A stretch of DNA of 64,000 nucleotides from Muscardinus avellanarius. Lineage: Eukaryota; Chordata; Mammalia; Rodentia; Gliridae. Of this stretch, positions 30,480 to 43,240 are shown one piece after another (the first letter of the stretch is position 1; each line of letters begins with the position of its first letter). The stretch is taken from the NCBI GenBank assembly GCA_963383645.1, contig OY726571.1, positions 19,889,599 through 19,953,598 on the forward strand, given 5' to 3'. The notes below the pieces were generated by a model, which saw only the letters and a program-made list of their open reading frames with translations, did no database searches and was not told the origin of the DNA. The position numbers and the translations under genes were made by a program.

Positions 30480-31957
30480 ACATGAGGCATGTTAACCTTT
30501 ATCACTACACTGCTTCATAATCTGGTAAATACTTTTGAAGAATATGGCCTTGTATTTTTCTTAGGCTCTTTTCTTTAATGAAATATTTTTTCTTAAGGTA
30601 TTATGAATAGTTTTTGGGTGGCCTACATTTTCCTCCAGGTTTATTTGTCACCCTAGAATTCAGCAAATGATTCATGGGAGAACTTCAGCTGTGTTTTGAG
30701 ACTCCTCAGTTTTGCAATTCAGAACACCTAGAATTGCTAATCTAGTCTTCTTTCTCCCAGCAAAATCTCTCTTCAGGGCCAATCTTGTTCCCAGACAATT
30801 CTTTTAGGGAATAAAACCATGGACTATTATCTATTCGCCTCATGAGAATGAGATTATTTTTGGAATCACAGTAACTAGAAATAACTAAGCTGTATTAATT
30901 TTTTAAAAGTTCTGCCACATTAATTGGAGATAATTATTTTATGACAGGAAACCACAATTTTTTTTACTATGCTCTATTAAATAGGAAAATTAGTGACCAT
31001 GTAAAAGGTAAAGACTTTTTTACTTGGTATGATGCATAGTCTGGTAAGGGAAATATTTGATGTGTGAGTAGAAAATTGCCAGGGTGTACAGAAAACAACT
31101 TAGAAATCTGATTTTTATGCCCATGGGAGAAATATCTGTCACAAAGAAGAAGAAATTTAGATTGTGTGATTTTTGTAAAATAGTCTTTCATTGAAAATAC
31201 TTAAATTGTATTGTTCACATAAAAAAATTAAAAAAATTTTCATCTTAGCTATAAAAGGATATTGCGTGTTTGAGTTGTATACCACTAACAAAGAAAATAA
31301 GACTGAATGAACTCATAACTGTGCTACCAACAATTTCAGAAATGTTCTAAACATGCAAAATGTATAGTTAGTTCATATATGGTGAGAGAAAAGGGAAATG
31401 AATATTATACTATTGGCATAAAACTTTATAGATAAATATTTGGGATAAAACTTTAAAAAGGCAACACTATTGTTAGGGATATACAAAGGCAAGGATATTC
31501 CTTGCTTTCTGGATAAAAGAATAATAAAGGTCAATATCTCTGCTCCATTGAGTTTTTTTTAATATTCATTTTGAAATTATTAAAGAGAGCATGAAACTAA
31601 CAAATTTCTCTTGAAAGTAGAGTAAAAATTACCAGAAAGTTTATAGCTAGTAATAATATATCATATTAAACCTTTGGCTTTTATAAAAATAACCTAATTA
31701 CTGAATTCACTAATAGTTGTTTTACAGAGTTGAGAATATTACAGTCATGTCACTTGTTAAAATGAATGATTCCATTATATTAATTTGGTAATATTTTTCT
31801 GATGATGCTAATATTAATATGGACCCAAGAAAAGTTTAATACTGTCTTGAAATAACAATAAATGTAAAGGAATGAAACTAATAAGAAAAAAATAATACCC
31901 CCCCCCACACACACATTAAAAAGAATGAACTTTCAGATTAGTTTTTTTCAAATAAGT
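30480..31957. other. AT-rich DNA without a recognised feature
   Basis: About 1.5 kb with no recognised gene or repeat. A CCCCCCCCACACACACA tract lies at 31899-31916. Confidence 0.4.
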
Positions 31958-32148
31958 TTTGGTGGTTTTGGCTATTAAACCCAGGGGCATTATACCTCTG
32001 ATTTGATTTGATTTTTTATTTTAAAATAGGGTCATACTATGTTACTGAGGACTTCGCTAAGATGCTGAGGCTGACATCAAATCTGCAATCCTTTTGTCTC
32101 AGCCTCCCAAGTACTGAGATTAAATGCATGGTATCACCATACCCAAAT
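31958..32148 (-). repeat. B1-ID SINE, diverged
   Basis: 'GGCTATTAAACCCAGGGGC', 'AATAGGGTCATACTATGTTAC', 'GCTGAGGCTGACATCAAATC' and 'TCAGCCTCCCAAGTACTGAG' in antisense order, with a short duplicated GATTT stretch in the linker. Confidence 0.85.
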
Positions 32149-33026
32149 ACATTCCAAATATATTTTTGAAATAACATGCTTTATATTGGCTTTTGAAAAT
32201 AAAACAAATTATTTTAGTTTTTTTCTCTCTTTATGATATGTATTGTGCTTCATTAAAGGTGAAAAAATAACTTTTTTTTTCCAGGAAACTAAACTTGCAA
32301 ATGCATCTACCACCATCTCTTTGGGCTGTATAAATCCTGCAAGGCCCTTGGTGGGCTACGTGCTCAGTGTGACCAGGTGGTACTGCTTTTTTATTTTTTC
32401 TTCTGGACATTTTACTTTCAAGTTCTCCCTGGTTAGCAAATTTTACTGGAGAGAACTTCTCCAATTTCCTGATATAGGCTGTAAAACTGGCTGCCAATAT
32501 TTGTTGGAGCAAGTGATGGTTTATGGCTAGGAATCTCACTGGTGAGCACACACTTTTTTTTTTTTATGAATCCCCTTTTTTAGGCCAGTACCACCTCTGG
32601 CACTGAGGTCTGCAGCTGTAGAGATTAAAGGGCTGGTATTTCAGCCTCTCCCCAAAGAATAACTTGGCTTTCTCTGCCTAGATTGTTGGATGGGAGTTAT
32701 CCAGCTGTATGGAAGGGAAAGAGGGTTGGGAAGAGAAGCAGGTCAATCCCAACTGCCTCTTCCTTTGAGACATACTCGATGCTGCTGGATTCTGAGTTGG
32801 TGGGTGATTTCTGCACCAGTGCTCCTGTTTCTGGGCTCCATGTACTGCCAGCACAGGCTTCCTTGCTCTTTGTGGACATTATCAGACACCTGCCTTCGGC
32901 TTACAAACAATGGGCACTATTGTTATCCTTTTCTGTTCTCCTTGGTTTCATGGGTTGATAGTGCGTGCAGCTAGCTGAGTTGGGTTTTGGAAGAGGTTGG
33001 CTATAAACACACGCATGGGCCATCGC
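32149..33026. other. Unique-looking DNA without a recognised feature
   Basis: Less AT-rich than its surroundings from about 32300 to 33000. Open frames of 91-106 codons overlap on both strands (32231-32551 minus, 32243-32530 and 32683-32958 plus) but none has a recognisable motif. A diverged retrocopy or LTR piece is possible. Confidence 0.35.
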
Positions 33027-33041
33027 CATCAACATCCTTTT

Positions 33042-33226
33042 TTTTGGTGGTACTGGGGTTCCTGGAAGCCCTTCAACCTCTGGGCTACACTCCCAGACCT
33101 ATTTTATATTTTTATTTGGAAACAGGGTCTCCTAAACCAGCGTGCACGGCTGGCTTAGAACCTGTGCGATCCTCTTGTCTCTGCCACCCAAGCGCGGAGA
33201 TTACAAGCCTGCATCACCACGCCCTG
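33042..33226 (-). repeat. Sciurid B1-ID SINE with 15-bp target duplication
   Basis: 'GGTGGTACTGGGGTTCCTGG', 'GGCTACACTCCCAGACC', 'GGAAACAGGGTCTCC' and 'TTACAAGCCTGCATCACCAC'. The target repeat 'CATCAACATCCTTTT' is perfect at 33027-33041 and 33227-33241. Confidence 0.95.
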
Positions 33227-33443
33227 CATCAACATCCTTTTAATAAGTCCCTTATTATGTTACTTTGGGTGTTGATGTTATCTTCTTATCACTGTTTTGC
33301 AGAAGGCTTTTATATTCCGTTTCTGAATTTTTTCTCAACCATGTCATATTTTCTCTTCTGCACTTGCAAAGAATGCAGTGTGTATGGATGTTAATTTGGA
33401 GGTAACTATGACATTTGTACATAAATAGGGAGAATACTAGAAG

Positions 33444-34821
33444 TTTCCTGTCGCGGACCAGCTCAGTCTAATTGGGGCGCGAGTCCACCCGCGGTCGAAA
33501 ACCTCAGCAAAGATGGGGAAGGATTAGAGTGAAGTACTGCAGCCTCTTATCTGCAGCGATTCTTTCCCTTCTAGGAACTAAGAGTTCCTAGTGACGGCGC
33601 TCTCTAGAAAGAATCTGATATGGACAAAGGCTTCTTGAGCCAATGACACTTTATTACAAGAACCCCGAAAAATTTATACCCTTCACCAGTAAAGTTAATA
33701 GTAAGAGAAAAGGAAGCGAATGCAATCACTGTGAAACAATAGTGAATGACACGTAAACAGAGGTAAAAAAACTAGTCCGGTTTTCAGCTGGCTTTTGGCT
33801 TTCAAGAGATTAACTCCGGATCCTCTCCCAGATCTTGCAGACAAGCAGTTCCAAAGGGCAATCTTCCAGAAGAAACGGGCATGCCCAAGGCTTGGAGGCT
33901 TCTTGGGGAATCTTCTTTAACTTTCTTGGAACTTTCCATCTTTTGGGCTCAGTTCATATAGCCAGTGTGGGGAGATGTGGTGATTCAGGTGGATGTAATA
34001 GAGTTTCTTCAGGTGTTGGCATCTTACCTTCTAAATCTGAAAGCTTAAGCAAACTCACAACACAGTTTAGCAGACAAAACACCACAAACAACACCATGAA
34101 GTTCCTGGATTTAGTTGTCAGATATATTTCCTTAACTGCTGAACACTCTTCTTTAGACAACAAGCCTATTAAAAGCCTATTTATCTTTAATAATCCATTT
34201 CCCTGTCACAAACTCTCTGCAACCTGCTTCTAACTTTCTAATTCCTTTCTTTCCCAGTTGGGACGTTCTTATGATAAGCTCTTCTTCATGCAAAAATGCT
34301 TTTCTTACTCTTACGGTATTTCCTTTCCTTCATACATATATATTTAGGACATCTGTCCTTTATTTCATCATATTCATTTCTAACCATGTGGCCAGTCTCT
34401 CTGTCTCGGGGAATGCTCATACTGGGCGTAAAAGTCAACAATCTTTTTCCTTCGGCTCTATTGTATTTGGGCGACTAAGTTGTTCATCAACTAAATTGCT
34501 TTGAAGTCACACACAAAGTTTTATCTTCTCTGTCTCTAGGCAAGATCTCAAGGGTAAACAGAGTTACCTTAAACTGAGCTACTGGTTACCGGAGTTAATG
34601 GCTTAACCTAAGTTAGTGATAGGAGTGAGGGTCGGAGACCATTTGTGATTGCTGCGGCTGGAATGCTTATCACAGCATCTGAGTTCTGGCCAGTTTTTTC
34701 ATTACTATTGAGCAGAGCCAAGAGCATTTAGACAAATTATTAGAGAATTTATTTCCACAGACTCAATTTCTTTCATAGTCCTGATTTCACATCACCGGAG
34801 CAATTCGTATAGAGAGTTAAA
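33444..34821 (-). mobile_element. Antisense LTR-like block bounded by 13-bp repeats
   Basis: The left edge, 'TGTCGCGGACCAGCTCAG' at 33449, reads on the minus strand as an LTR end (…GGTCCGCGACA). The AATAAAG complement is 'CTTTATTACAAG' at about 33650. It is GC- and CpG-richer than its surroundings to about 33620. 'AGAATACTAGAAG' is present at 33431-33443 and 34822-34834. A second LTR was not found inside, so this is a long solo LTR, a partial element, or a retrocopy of an LTR-containing transcript. A 132-codon plus frame inside (33835-34233) has no recognisable motif. Confidence 0.5.
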
Positions 34822-34834
34822 AGAATACTAGAAG

Positions 34835-35196
34835 AATAATAGTTATGAAAGAATATCTAAAAGTGGAGAATGCTTTTGGCCAGCGACCACACCTTTTCTC
34901 GGGGCTTATTTCTCACATCGAGATTTTGCCTATGGACTGCATGAATGAGAATTTACATGCAGATGCCGAGAGGGCGTGGCTTTTGCTGGTATCTGCAGTT
35001 TCCTATACCAGTGGCAAAATAGGACAATACTCTTGGAATTAAGGAAAAAAAAATTACTTTCTGAGGATGAGTTTATTCTCCTCAAAATCTATTTTCAGAG
35101 GCAAATGAAAAATTATATTTCACTACTGAATATAAATAAGTAGAAAGGAGTCATTGCCAATACTCAGAGGAACCCTGTTGTTAAAAAATAATGTGA
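34835..35196. other. Unique-looking DNA without a recognised feature
   Basis: A 65-codon plus frame (34845-35042) has no recognisable motif; the segment could be part of the neighbouring LTR-like sequence. Confidence 0.3.
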
Positions 35197-35440
35197 GAGC
35201 TGGGCATAGAAGAGCCTTCCTTTAATCGCAGGACCTGGAATGTTGAGACATGAGGATCACATTTTCAGGGCTAGCCTCAGCATTTTGAGGCTAGCCTCAG
35301 CAACCTAACATATCCTTTTTTTTTTGTTTTTTTGTAAAAAATTAAGTAAAGAAAGAATAAAAGAAGGTCAGGGCTGTTTATTGGAGGTATAATGCTCTTT
35401 GTTTTCAATCACCAGTACCCTCCTCTCAAAAAAATGAGAT
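35197..35440 (+). repeat. B1-ID SINE, diverged
   Basis: 'GAGAGCTGGGCATAGAAGAG', 'TGTTGAGACATGAGGATCAC', 'GGCTAGCCTCAGCAACC' (with an internal duplication of GAGGCTAGCCTCAGCA-like sequence) and 'TCAGGGCTGTTTATTGGAGG' through 'CAATCACCAGTACC'. A T-run disrupts the linker. Confidence 0.8.
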
Positions 35441-38400
35441 AATAATTTAATGTAAAAATAGAAGGTTATGACAGAAGGACGATAAGAAGCTAAAATATCA
35501 GATTATATAGAGGCACTTCCTGAAAATTACGTGGTAAAAGAAGAGGAAATATTAATGGAGATATTGGGCATATGATTTTATGAATAGTAATATAAATACT
35601 GAGAAGCCAAAAGAAGATGATGGCCCGTATTCAATCTGAAATCACCCATTCTAGTGAAATCAGAATGAAGGATGCTTCCTCAGTGAGTGTGAGTTGGAAT
35701 TAGCAGTAGAGATTAGAGGGGTGTCAGGGCTGACAGAGACATCCTCCAGCCCTCTCTAACCAAACTCACGTAGAAATCCAGAGGAGCCACATTATCTTGT
35801 CTGACGATTCCTACTACATTGTCTTCGTCTCCTCCAGACTCCATCAGTGCACCCTGAACAAAGTCTTGGTAGGGAAATTTCTATTCCTACTTCATTAAAT
35901 GACACTTTGTGTTGATTCTGAATTTCTAGATCTCTGATATCGCTGATTCACAGGATGGGAGAGAGGTTAGAGAATAAGAGAATAGGGAAGTCCAGCTATT
36001 AGTCAGTTTATAAGACCTCACTTGACCTTTTAAGTGTATTGAATAGAGATGATTTCTTCTGGTTAAAAGAAAAAGGACCATTTATGGACATGAAAATTAT
36101 TTCAGCAGCCTCTCAAGCCTCTGAAACTACTCTCATATCCTAGCTTGTTTATCTGCAGAAATAAAACTCCAGTGAAACCAGGTTCTTATGTTCTGGCCTC
36201 AGTAGAAACAACTTTTGTGGGAGAAACTCAAGTCCACTTAAACCCAAGAATTTTGATAGTTACTTGCCTAATCCTGTCCTGGGCCTCCGGAAGAGTTGTA
36301 GAATATGAGCCTTAAGCTAGGATTTTTTGCTTGATTGCAATATAAACTGGTTATTTCCCATGCTTATTAGCCTTTTGACATGAGGAAATGGCTTAATTCA
36401 TGATTTAACTCAACAGAATGGCAAAATAAAGATTTGGAAACCTTTCCCTTTGACTGCCCTTTCATTGTTCATTATTATCCTGCACTCGTCATTCAGCTAG
36501 AACTGTGTCCAGTGATACACTTTATATTGTTTAATTATATAGTACATGACACTTTCCACCAAAAAACATCACAGTCAAAAAATAAACAGAAAAGTAAAAG
36601 TTAGCAAGATAAAGAAGTAGAATGGACAAAAAATCCATAAAAGTTGGAGCTATAAGACTCAGTCGCAAATCTTTGATTTACCGATTACTAATTTTGTGAT
36701 GTTGTTAAAACACTGACACCTTCTAATTTTGTCTTCCCATAAATGCAAAATGACATTTATGGCCATCTCTGTGGGATACTATAAAGACTAAATTAGCTAA
36801 TACCTCTTAAAGTGCCCACTCATCAATAAGCTCAGAGTAGTAAATTAATAAATGTTGACTTTGATTCTCTTAGTCTCTATTCCCTTGTGAAATAGGAAAA
36901 GATTTACTAAAGGTGATAGTGTGGAAGCCAGATGCAGAAAAGGAGCCATGTTCATCTCTTCCCAGGTATAAACTAAATATTATTTAATAGGAAGAAATTT
37001 ATCTGAACTGTTTCATACCATATCTTTGGCTGATTAATTTTTGTAACATTACTTATAAAATCTACTGGCAATATAATGAATAAAATAATTGAATTTACTG
37101 AACTAAAAATATTTTGTTAAAAAGGATCCTGTAAGTCCATGGTCTTATCTGGACATTTGTATGCTAATTTATTTAAGAGTTGTTACAACTTTTAATACTG
37201 AAAGAAAAAATAGCAAAAATACTTGCCCCTAAAGACATCTGAATTATAAACCAACAAATCTTTAAACAAAAGAAGCCAGCATCCTGAAAATAAGGCATAA
37301 TAACTTTCTCAATAATACATATTAGGATTTCCCAAAATAGCAATTTTAACTTATTTTCTTCAGCTTCAATTATCTGTGGATTAACATAAATATATTTTTA
37401 AAAATTCTCATTACTAGATCTCTTCTACATGACTGGCTTTTAAACCATAAATCATATGTTACTACTTTATATACTGGATTATTTCTATAAATTGCTATCA
37501 CACCAAGCAGAATCATAAAACTTAATTTTAGCTGCAGAGCATGTTTGTTGATAGATGAGTATGTTAATGTAGAAAATGCCTTTTTACATCCATTTAATGC
37601 ATTAAAATATAATTTTTATAATCTCAATTCTATTCACCATTTCAAAGAAGAATTAAGGCCTTCATATGCACCAATCAAAATAAATGTCATGACAGAAATC
37701 ATGATAAAAAGTAAAATCTTTCTTCTAATCAAGGGTGCTTATCTTTAATAAGCACTGAATACATTCAAGAAATTAAAAATCATCATAAATTTTATCTTCA
37801 AAGCATAACATAGCAGAAATTGTGCAACAAACTAAATAAAAGTCTCCTAATGAACCAATTAATATGACTGAGAAGTCTTTTGCTAAATGGAATATGCCAT
37901 CTTGTGACACTACAATTCTCACAAATAAAAGTGTGTGTAGTAAAATGGCTTGTTTTATTCAGTCCCACTTTGCTCACCTGTGCGTATGTAAAAAGTATTC
38001 ATCCTTTAGAGCCAAGCTCTGTATTCTAAAACCCACTAGTTTGCCGTTCCTTAGAAAAGTATTTGAATATCCTGAATATACTATTGCTACGACTTTTCCA
38101 CCTCTGCATGCCACCTTTACAATTATTTACTAAATGCTTTTTACCTTGTATTAAATTTATTTCTCCAAAACTATATCCACTTATTTACATTGAAAACTTT
38201 TATAGCATGTCCTTAGAAAACTAGAGTGGCTTGTAATATAGAGCAGTAACTATCAAGTAATGGGATAAGAAAGAGAAATAGCATTATTTTATTTTGGCTA
38301 GGGATCTTGGAATAGAATACCCATATCTCTATTAAAAATCGTAAGCAGTAGATAATTCAGATTAGCAATAAATTGAAATTTTCTGTTATCATAAGAAATA

Positions 38401-38513
38401 AAAAACGTAGAGAAATTAATTTCTTGCTACATTTCTTAATTACACATGGATACTGGATAATTCTTTGCATATTAATTCAATAACTAGGAAAGTAGAAATT
38501 AATACACACACAT
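35441..38513. other. About 3 kb without a recognised feature
   Basis: No coding exon or repeat is recognised. Open frames of 67-89 codons (37545-37748, 37864-38133) have no motif. Ancient repeats too diverged to spot by eye are likely. Confidence 0.4.
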
Positions 38514-38532
38514 ATATATATACATATATATG

Positions 38533-38582
<50 letters not shown>
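38514..38582. repeat. (TA)n microsatellite
   Basis: About 50 bp of pure TA (38538-38582) after TACATATATATGTATG. Self-complementary and able to extrude a cruciform. It abuts the tail of the next SINE. Confidence 0.93.
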
Positions 38583-38587
<5 letters not shown>

Positions 38588-38783
38588 TTTTATAGTACTG
38601 GGGGTGGGAACCAGAGGCTTTCTACCTCCAGGCTATACTCCCAGACCCATTTTATAATTTATTTGGAAACAGGGTCTCACTAAGTTGCTGAGAGCCTCAC
38701 TAAGTAGCTGAGGCTGGCTTCAAACCTGTGCGATCCTCCTGTCTCAGCCTCCCAAGCACAGGGATTACAAGCGTGCCTGGCTA
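38583..38783 (-). repeat. Sciurid B1-ID SINE
   Basis: 'ATAGTACTGGGGGTGGGAACC', 'CTATACTCCCAGACCC', 'GGAAACAGGGTCTCACTAAG', 'GGCTTCAAACCTGTGCGATC' and 'GGGATTACAAGCGTGCCTGG'. About 10 bp near the 5' end (CACCACGCC) are deleted. Confidence 0.9.
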
Positions 38784-39040
38784 AAAATATTTTTTAATAA
38801 TAAGAACATTAAAAAATCTAAAGAGTAATGTTCTTTGTAAATGTAAGGCATTCAAAAGTATAGCAATACTCAAATGAAATATTCTATGATCAGTTTTGTG
38901 TTGATTGGAGATGAGTGAAAATTCACCTTCGGGACATTAATAAGAATGATCTCACCTATTATTTGAGACCAAGTGTCCTTTTATTTGAGCACAGTGTTCT
39001 TTAATTGAACCCTGTACTTTATATCAAGAAGTAGAATGGA

Positions 39041-39237
39041 AACTGGGTATGCTAGAGCATGCCTGTAATCACAGTATTTGGGAGGCTGAGACAGACAAAT
39101 CAAAGGTTTGAGACCAGCCTCAGCAAAGTTAGGGAGATTCTCAGAAATTTAGGAAGATTCTGTTTCCAAATAAAAAATAAAATGGGGCTCTGGGTGGAAT
39201 TGGTAGAATGTCCATTGCTTCAGCACCACAAAAAATA
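39041..39237 (+). repeat. B1-ID SINE, diverged
   Basis: 'ACTGGGTATGCTAGAGCATG', 'GTATTTGGGAGGCTGAGAC', 'TTTGAGACCAGCCTCAGC' and 'GATTCTGTTTCCAAATAAA', then a poor ID-like half ending 'CAGCACCACAAAAAATAG'. Confidence 0.85.
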
Positions 39238-40507
39238 GTATAATAGGCTTGATTTTTCAAATTATGACCTATATGAAGATAATTTATTAATCTTGGAATT
39301 TTATTATGAGAAAATATTTTGAATTTATAAGATTTCTCCAAAATGGTAGATATATTTTAAATCTGAATTCAATGAAAAAATAAATTTGTCCCCAAAAATG
39401 AACAGCAGATTTTTACTTAAGTAAAGTTTGGAAAATATTTTTAGTATTATCATGATAATAGCCCTTGCTATAATTGATAGTGATAAAAATAATAATAGCT
39501 GATTTGGTCATTTTTGAAATCAGTGCCAAGTCATAGTAGAGGCATCATTTTATAACCTTTAATCTTCTTAATAGCATCTTCATAATTTTCATGCTTAAAT
39601 TGTCTTGTACCATGGAACAGTGTTGTATGACAGTAAAAGAACAATTATCACTTGACTAATGAGGCTAATCACGACCATGTTAGATACCAATAAACAACAG
39701 CACAAAGTAAAACCACGGCATATCACACCATTATTAAAACAAGAGCAAATATATCTTTAATCATTCTTTGCTCAATGTAAGTATTTTTTCTCATTGGGAT
39801 CCCATAGAAGATGTTAACAGTTGTTGCTGCAGATAAAGTAGGACACTTCTTAATCATAAGAACAACACTGCATAATTAAGGGATGACTAAATTTTTTGGT
39901 CTATACACAACTTGAGAGATGACAGAACACCATTTTCTCAAATAAGAATTGCCCCTGGCCCCATGTGGTTCTAGGTTTAGTGTGATAAGGAAGAGGTATA
40001 TCCTGAAGCAAAATAATGAAGGCATCTTTTACTGTCTTAGTGCAGAACACAGTCAAAACATGATGGGACCCTGGAATGCCCTCATTGAATCAGAGTTTTC
40101 TCCCTCACTTGTGTGGCTCTGCTCTGAGCTCTGTAATATAATTTCTCTATCTGAGAATTTCAGAGTTTTCTACCTGAGAAAAGTTTAATTTACATCAAGT
40201 ACTAAGACTTGGTTGTCATAAACTTGGTCCATTAAACTAACTTTATTTAGGGTATGGAAGAAAAAAATTGCTTTAATGAACAAAACAACATACAGTGTTT
40301 TCCCAATAAAACTCAAGATCTTGCTTTTGTATGGGGTCAGTGAACTTGGAAGGAGAGTTGGGAAACTGGTACTATGATACATGCACAGTCTACCAAACTA
40401 ACTGGTGGCTAAGGATATAGTTATGGAAAGAGAAAGATTGTATATAATGAAAATGTTAAACTTTACTTTTGATTCAAAGAGAGATCTTTGATTCTCTAGT
40501 TCATGAA
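39238..40507. other. AT-rich DNA without a recognised feature
   Basis: No gene or repeat recognised. Confidence 0.4.
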
Positions 40508-40509
40508 AG

Positions 40510-40552
<43 letters not shown>

Positions 40553-40758
40553 TTTTGCGGTACTGAGGATGGAACCCCTGGGCATTCTACCTCTGAACTA
40601 TACCCCCAGCCCTATTTTTTTATTCCTTATTTTTGAAACAGGGTCCCACTGGGTTGCAAAGGGCCTCACTAAGTAGAAGCTGAGGCTGTCCTTGAACTGC
40701 GATCCTTCTGTCTCAACCTCCCAAATGCTGGAATTAAAAGCATGTACCACCACCTGGG
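40508..40758 (-). repeat. B1-ID SINE with (TTTA)n tail
   Basis: About twelve TTTA units (40508-40555) form the tail. The body follows: 'CGGTACTGAGGATGGAACCC', 'CTATACCCCCAGCCC', 'GAAACAGGGTCCCACTGGG', 'CTTGAACTGCGATCCTTC', 'GTACCACCACCTGGGCG'. Short 'GAAAGTTATT' and 'GAAAGTAACT' flanks may be the target site. Confidence 0.9.
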
Positions 40759-41114
40759 CGAAAGTAACTGACATTTTAACACCAACAATGATATATGAGT
40801 AATACTGTTGGAATTGAAAAAATAAAACTGGGAAACACTTTTGAAGTAAGACTGTACAATTTTTGTTGTTGTTATCTTAAATGTAGAGTGTTGAAGCAAA
40901 GTAACCCAGGAGAGGGAAATAAACAAGAGGAGAGGAAAATGGCAGGACTTAGTAGTTTTTTTATTTGGCAATAAAAACTAAAAAAATAATCATGTAGTTT
41001 ATTGGTCATTATTTTTCCTTTCTCTTTAGTAATGAGTAAGTGAGCTGAATAAAATTAATCCTAAAAATAAGTCTATTGCTACTAAAAATTCAGGATTAAA
41101 ATTATGCTACTACT
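40759..41114. other. AT-rich DNA without a recognised feature
   Basis: No feature recognised. Confidence 0.4.
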
Positions 41115-41320
41115 TGAGCCAGATATTTGTAATACCAGTTCTTGGGAGGCTGAGACAAGAGGATCACAGGTTTAAGACAAGCACATCTTAGTGAGACTTG
41201 CAGCAATTTAGCAGAACCTGATTAAGAATAAAAATAAAATAAAATAAAATAAAGGGGTTAAGCTTGGAGGTAGAATGCCCCGGGGTTCAATCCACAGTAC
41301 TAAAATTAAAAAAAATTATG
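41115..41320 (+). repeat. B1-ID SINE with (AAAAT)n linker
   Basis: 'GAGCCAGATATTTGTAATACC', 'GTTCTTGGGAGGCTGAGAC', 'GGTTTAAGACAAGCACATC', an AAAAT pentamer run, 'GGGGTTAAGCTTGGAGGTAG' and 'CCGGGGTTCAATCCACAG'. Confidence 0.87.
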
Positions 41321-42964
41321 CTAGTAGTTTGAATATGGAAATGTACATCTGAAAATTTTGGCAATAGCAAACATATATACTTTAGTTTGTTCATGGAATA
41401 CCTAATAAAATGAGAGATGCTTCTATTAATGAAGAAATAATTTGTGGATTGTTAATATCAGAATGTCTTACTAAATATATCTTAATTTTATATTTTATTA
41501 ACTTTGAAGTATTTTCAATGTATTGCCCTTACATACTGAATTGAGAGAGATCTAATAAGAAAAATTCAGCATGAAATAAGTAAATAATACTTGTGATTGA
41601 GATACTAAAATGTAATACAAATATTCACATGTGCTTTTTCTACTCTAAAAAAGTTTTCTATCCAATTACTCTATTCAATGACTACATCAATCAATATTCT
41701 TATTGAAGACTGATAGCTGTCTTTTTTAAAATTTTAGTGTTGATAACACTCAATGTAATTCTTGAATGAAAAATTTGTTTGCTGATTAAACGAAAATGAA
41801 CACTTCAGATTGTTTCTGATAGTAGCCTGATTTCCTTAGTAAAAAAGCTCAAAATATTCCCATTTAGATCACCTTTCAAGATTTTAATGCAATCCATCAT
41901 TTTATACCAGTTTTGCCACCTTAAAATTAAATCTTTTTTTTTTTACTATGCTCTCTTTTAAAAACATTATAAACATAAAACTCTGGTGAGAATGTTTTGT
42001 GTTTTTTAAGAAAAATGATCCAAATAGAAGATAAAGTTTTGCATATTTGGAAAGGAATAAAATGAGAATAATAGAAAGAGAAACTCTAAGCTAATACTAT
42101 TCTTTACAATGACTTTCAAATCAATAGTACCCACATTTCTGTTTGAAAAAAGAGCAAGTGCCTCTGGAATGAAAAAAAAAATTGTTTGATAAGGAAGTTT
42201 AAACGTCCATTATAAAAATGGTCACATGGTTTACTAAATTGATTATCATCTAGACAGTCTTAAAATATTGCATGATGAATAGAGACCATTGAAATAAGTA
42301 AATTGGAAATAAATATCACTATGTGGATCATGGGCCTCATGTCTTTCAGGACACAGTTACAAGTTTTATAATAAAACTAAGGATCGTGTACATCACAGCT
42401 AGTAAATCAGTCTGTGAATAATGTGAATGAGTCAGAATGATTTCAGTGCATGGTGGAATTTATAAAAGTCTATGGTACAGGAAATACAAAAAATGGAGGT
42501 GAAAGTGTTAGGATCTCCATAGTCTTTGACTGCATTTTAAACGAGATTACACAAAGCATTAACTTAAAAATTCAAAGAATAAAATATAAAAGAATAAAAT
42601 ATAAAAATCTCAATTTACATTTGAGAAATTAAATTTAATGACATTTTGATAAAAGTCAAAGGTGATTTATTTATATATACAAAGAAATTTGAATGCCAAA
42701 TAGCCTAAGTTTTTATGCTTGACTTAGTCACTTTTATTTTTAGTTGGATGGATAATTATATGACACATGTGTATGTATTTATTTAATACACATGTATGAT
42801 ATATATAATGTGTAAGACAGACCACAACATATAAAATATGCTATTACTTATATATTTGTTACATATCTGTGCACTGAAATTAATAAAATATAATAAAATA
42901 TAGTCGATTACAATTTTAGGATTTTGTGATAAAATTTGAGTATACATGGAATTTTAAAACACAA
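41321..42964. other. AT-rich DNA without a recognised feature
   Basis: No gene recognised. A 16-bp tandem duplication (AAAGAATAAAATATAA) lies near 42575-42605. Confidence 0.4.
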
Positions 42965-43240
42965 GCTGGGCTTGGTTGTGCACGCTTGTAATCCCAGCAC
43001 TTGGGAGGCTGAGATAGGAGGATCGCACAGGTTCGAAGCCAGCCTCAGCTACTTAGTGAGGCTCTCAGCAACTTAGTGAGACCCTGTTTCCAAATAAAGT
43101 ATATAAATATAAAATAAAAATTAAAAATAAAAAAATTAAGTAAAAAAATATAAAATAAAAAATACAGTATAAAAATAGGTCTGGGAGTATAGCCCGGAGG
43201 TAGAAAGGCCCCTGGGTTCCACCCTCAGTATAAAATGAAA
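42965..43240 (+). repeat. Sciurid B1-ID SINE with expanded A-rich linker
   Basis: 'GCTGGGCTTGGTTGTGCACG' through 'CAGGTTCGAAGCCAGCC' and 'GAGACCCTGTTTCCAAATAAA', about 75 bp of A-rich linker, then 'AGGTCTGGGAGTATAGCCCG' and 'CCCCTGGGTTCCACCCTCAG'. One of the better preserved copies. Confidence 0.94.

Noticed and set aside
32231..32958. Several 91-106 codon frames on both strands
   Set aside because: Overlapping frames in both directions with no motif; a slightly higher GC content makes such frames likely by chance.
33835..34233. 132-codon plus frame
   Set aside because: It lies within the antisense LTR-like block and runs opposite to the element, with no known domain.
38514..38582. TA tract as a replication origin or terminator
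   Set aside because: It is a simple microsatellite at a SINE tail; nothing else supports a functional role.
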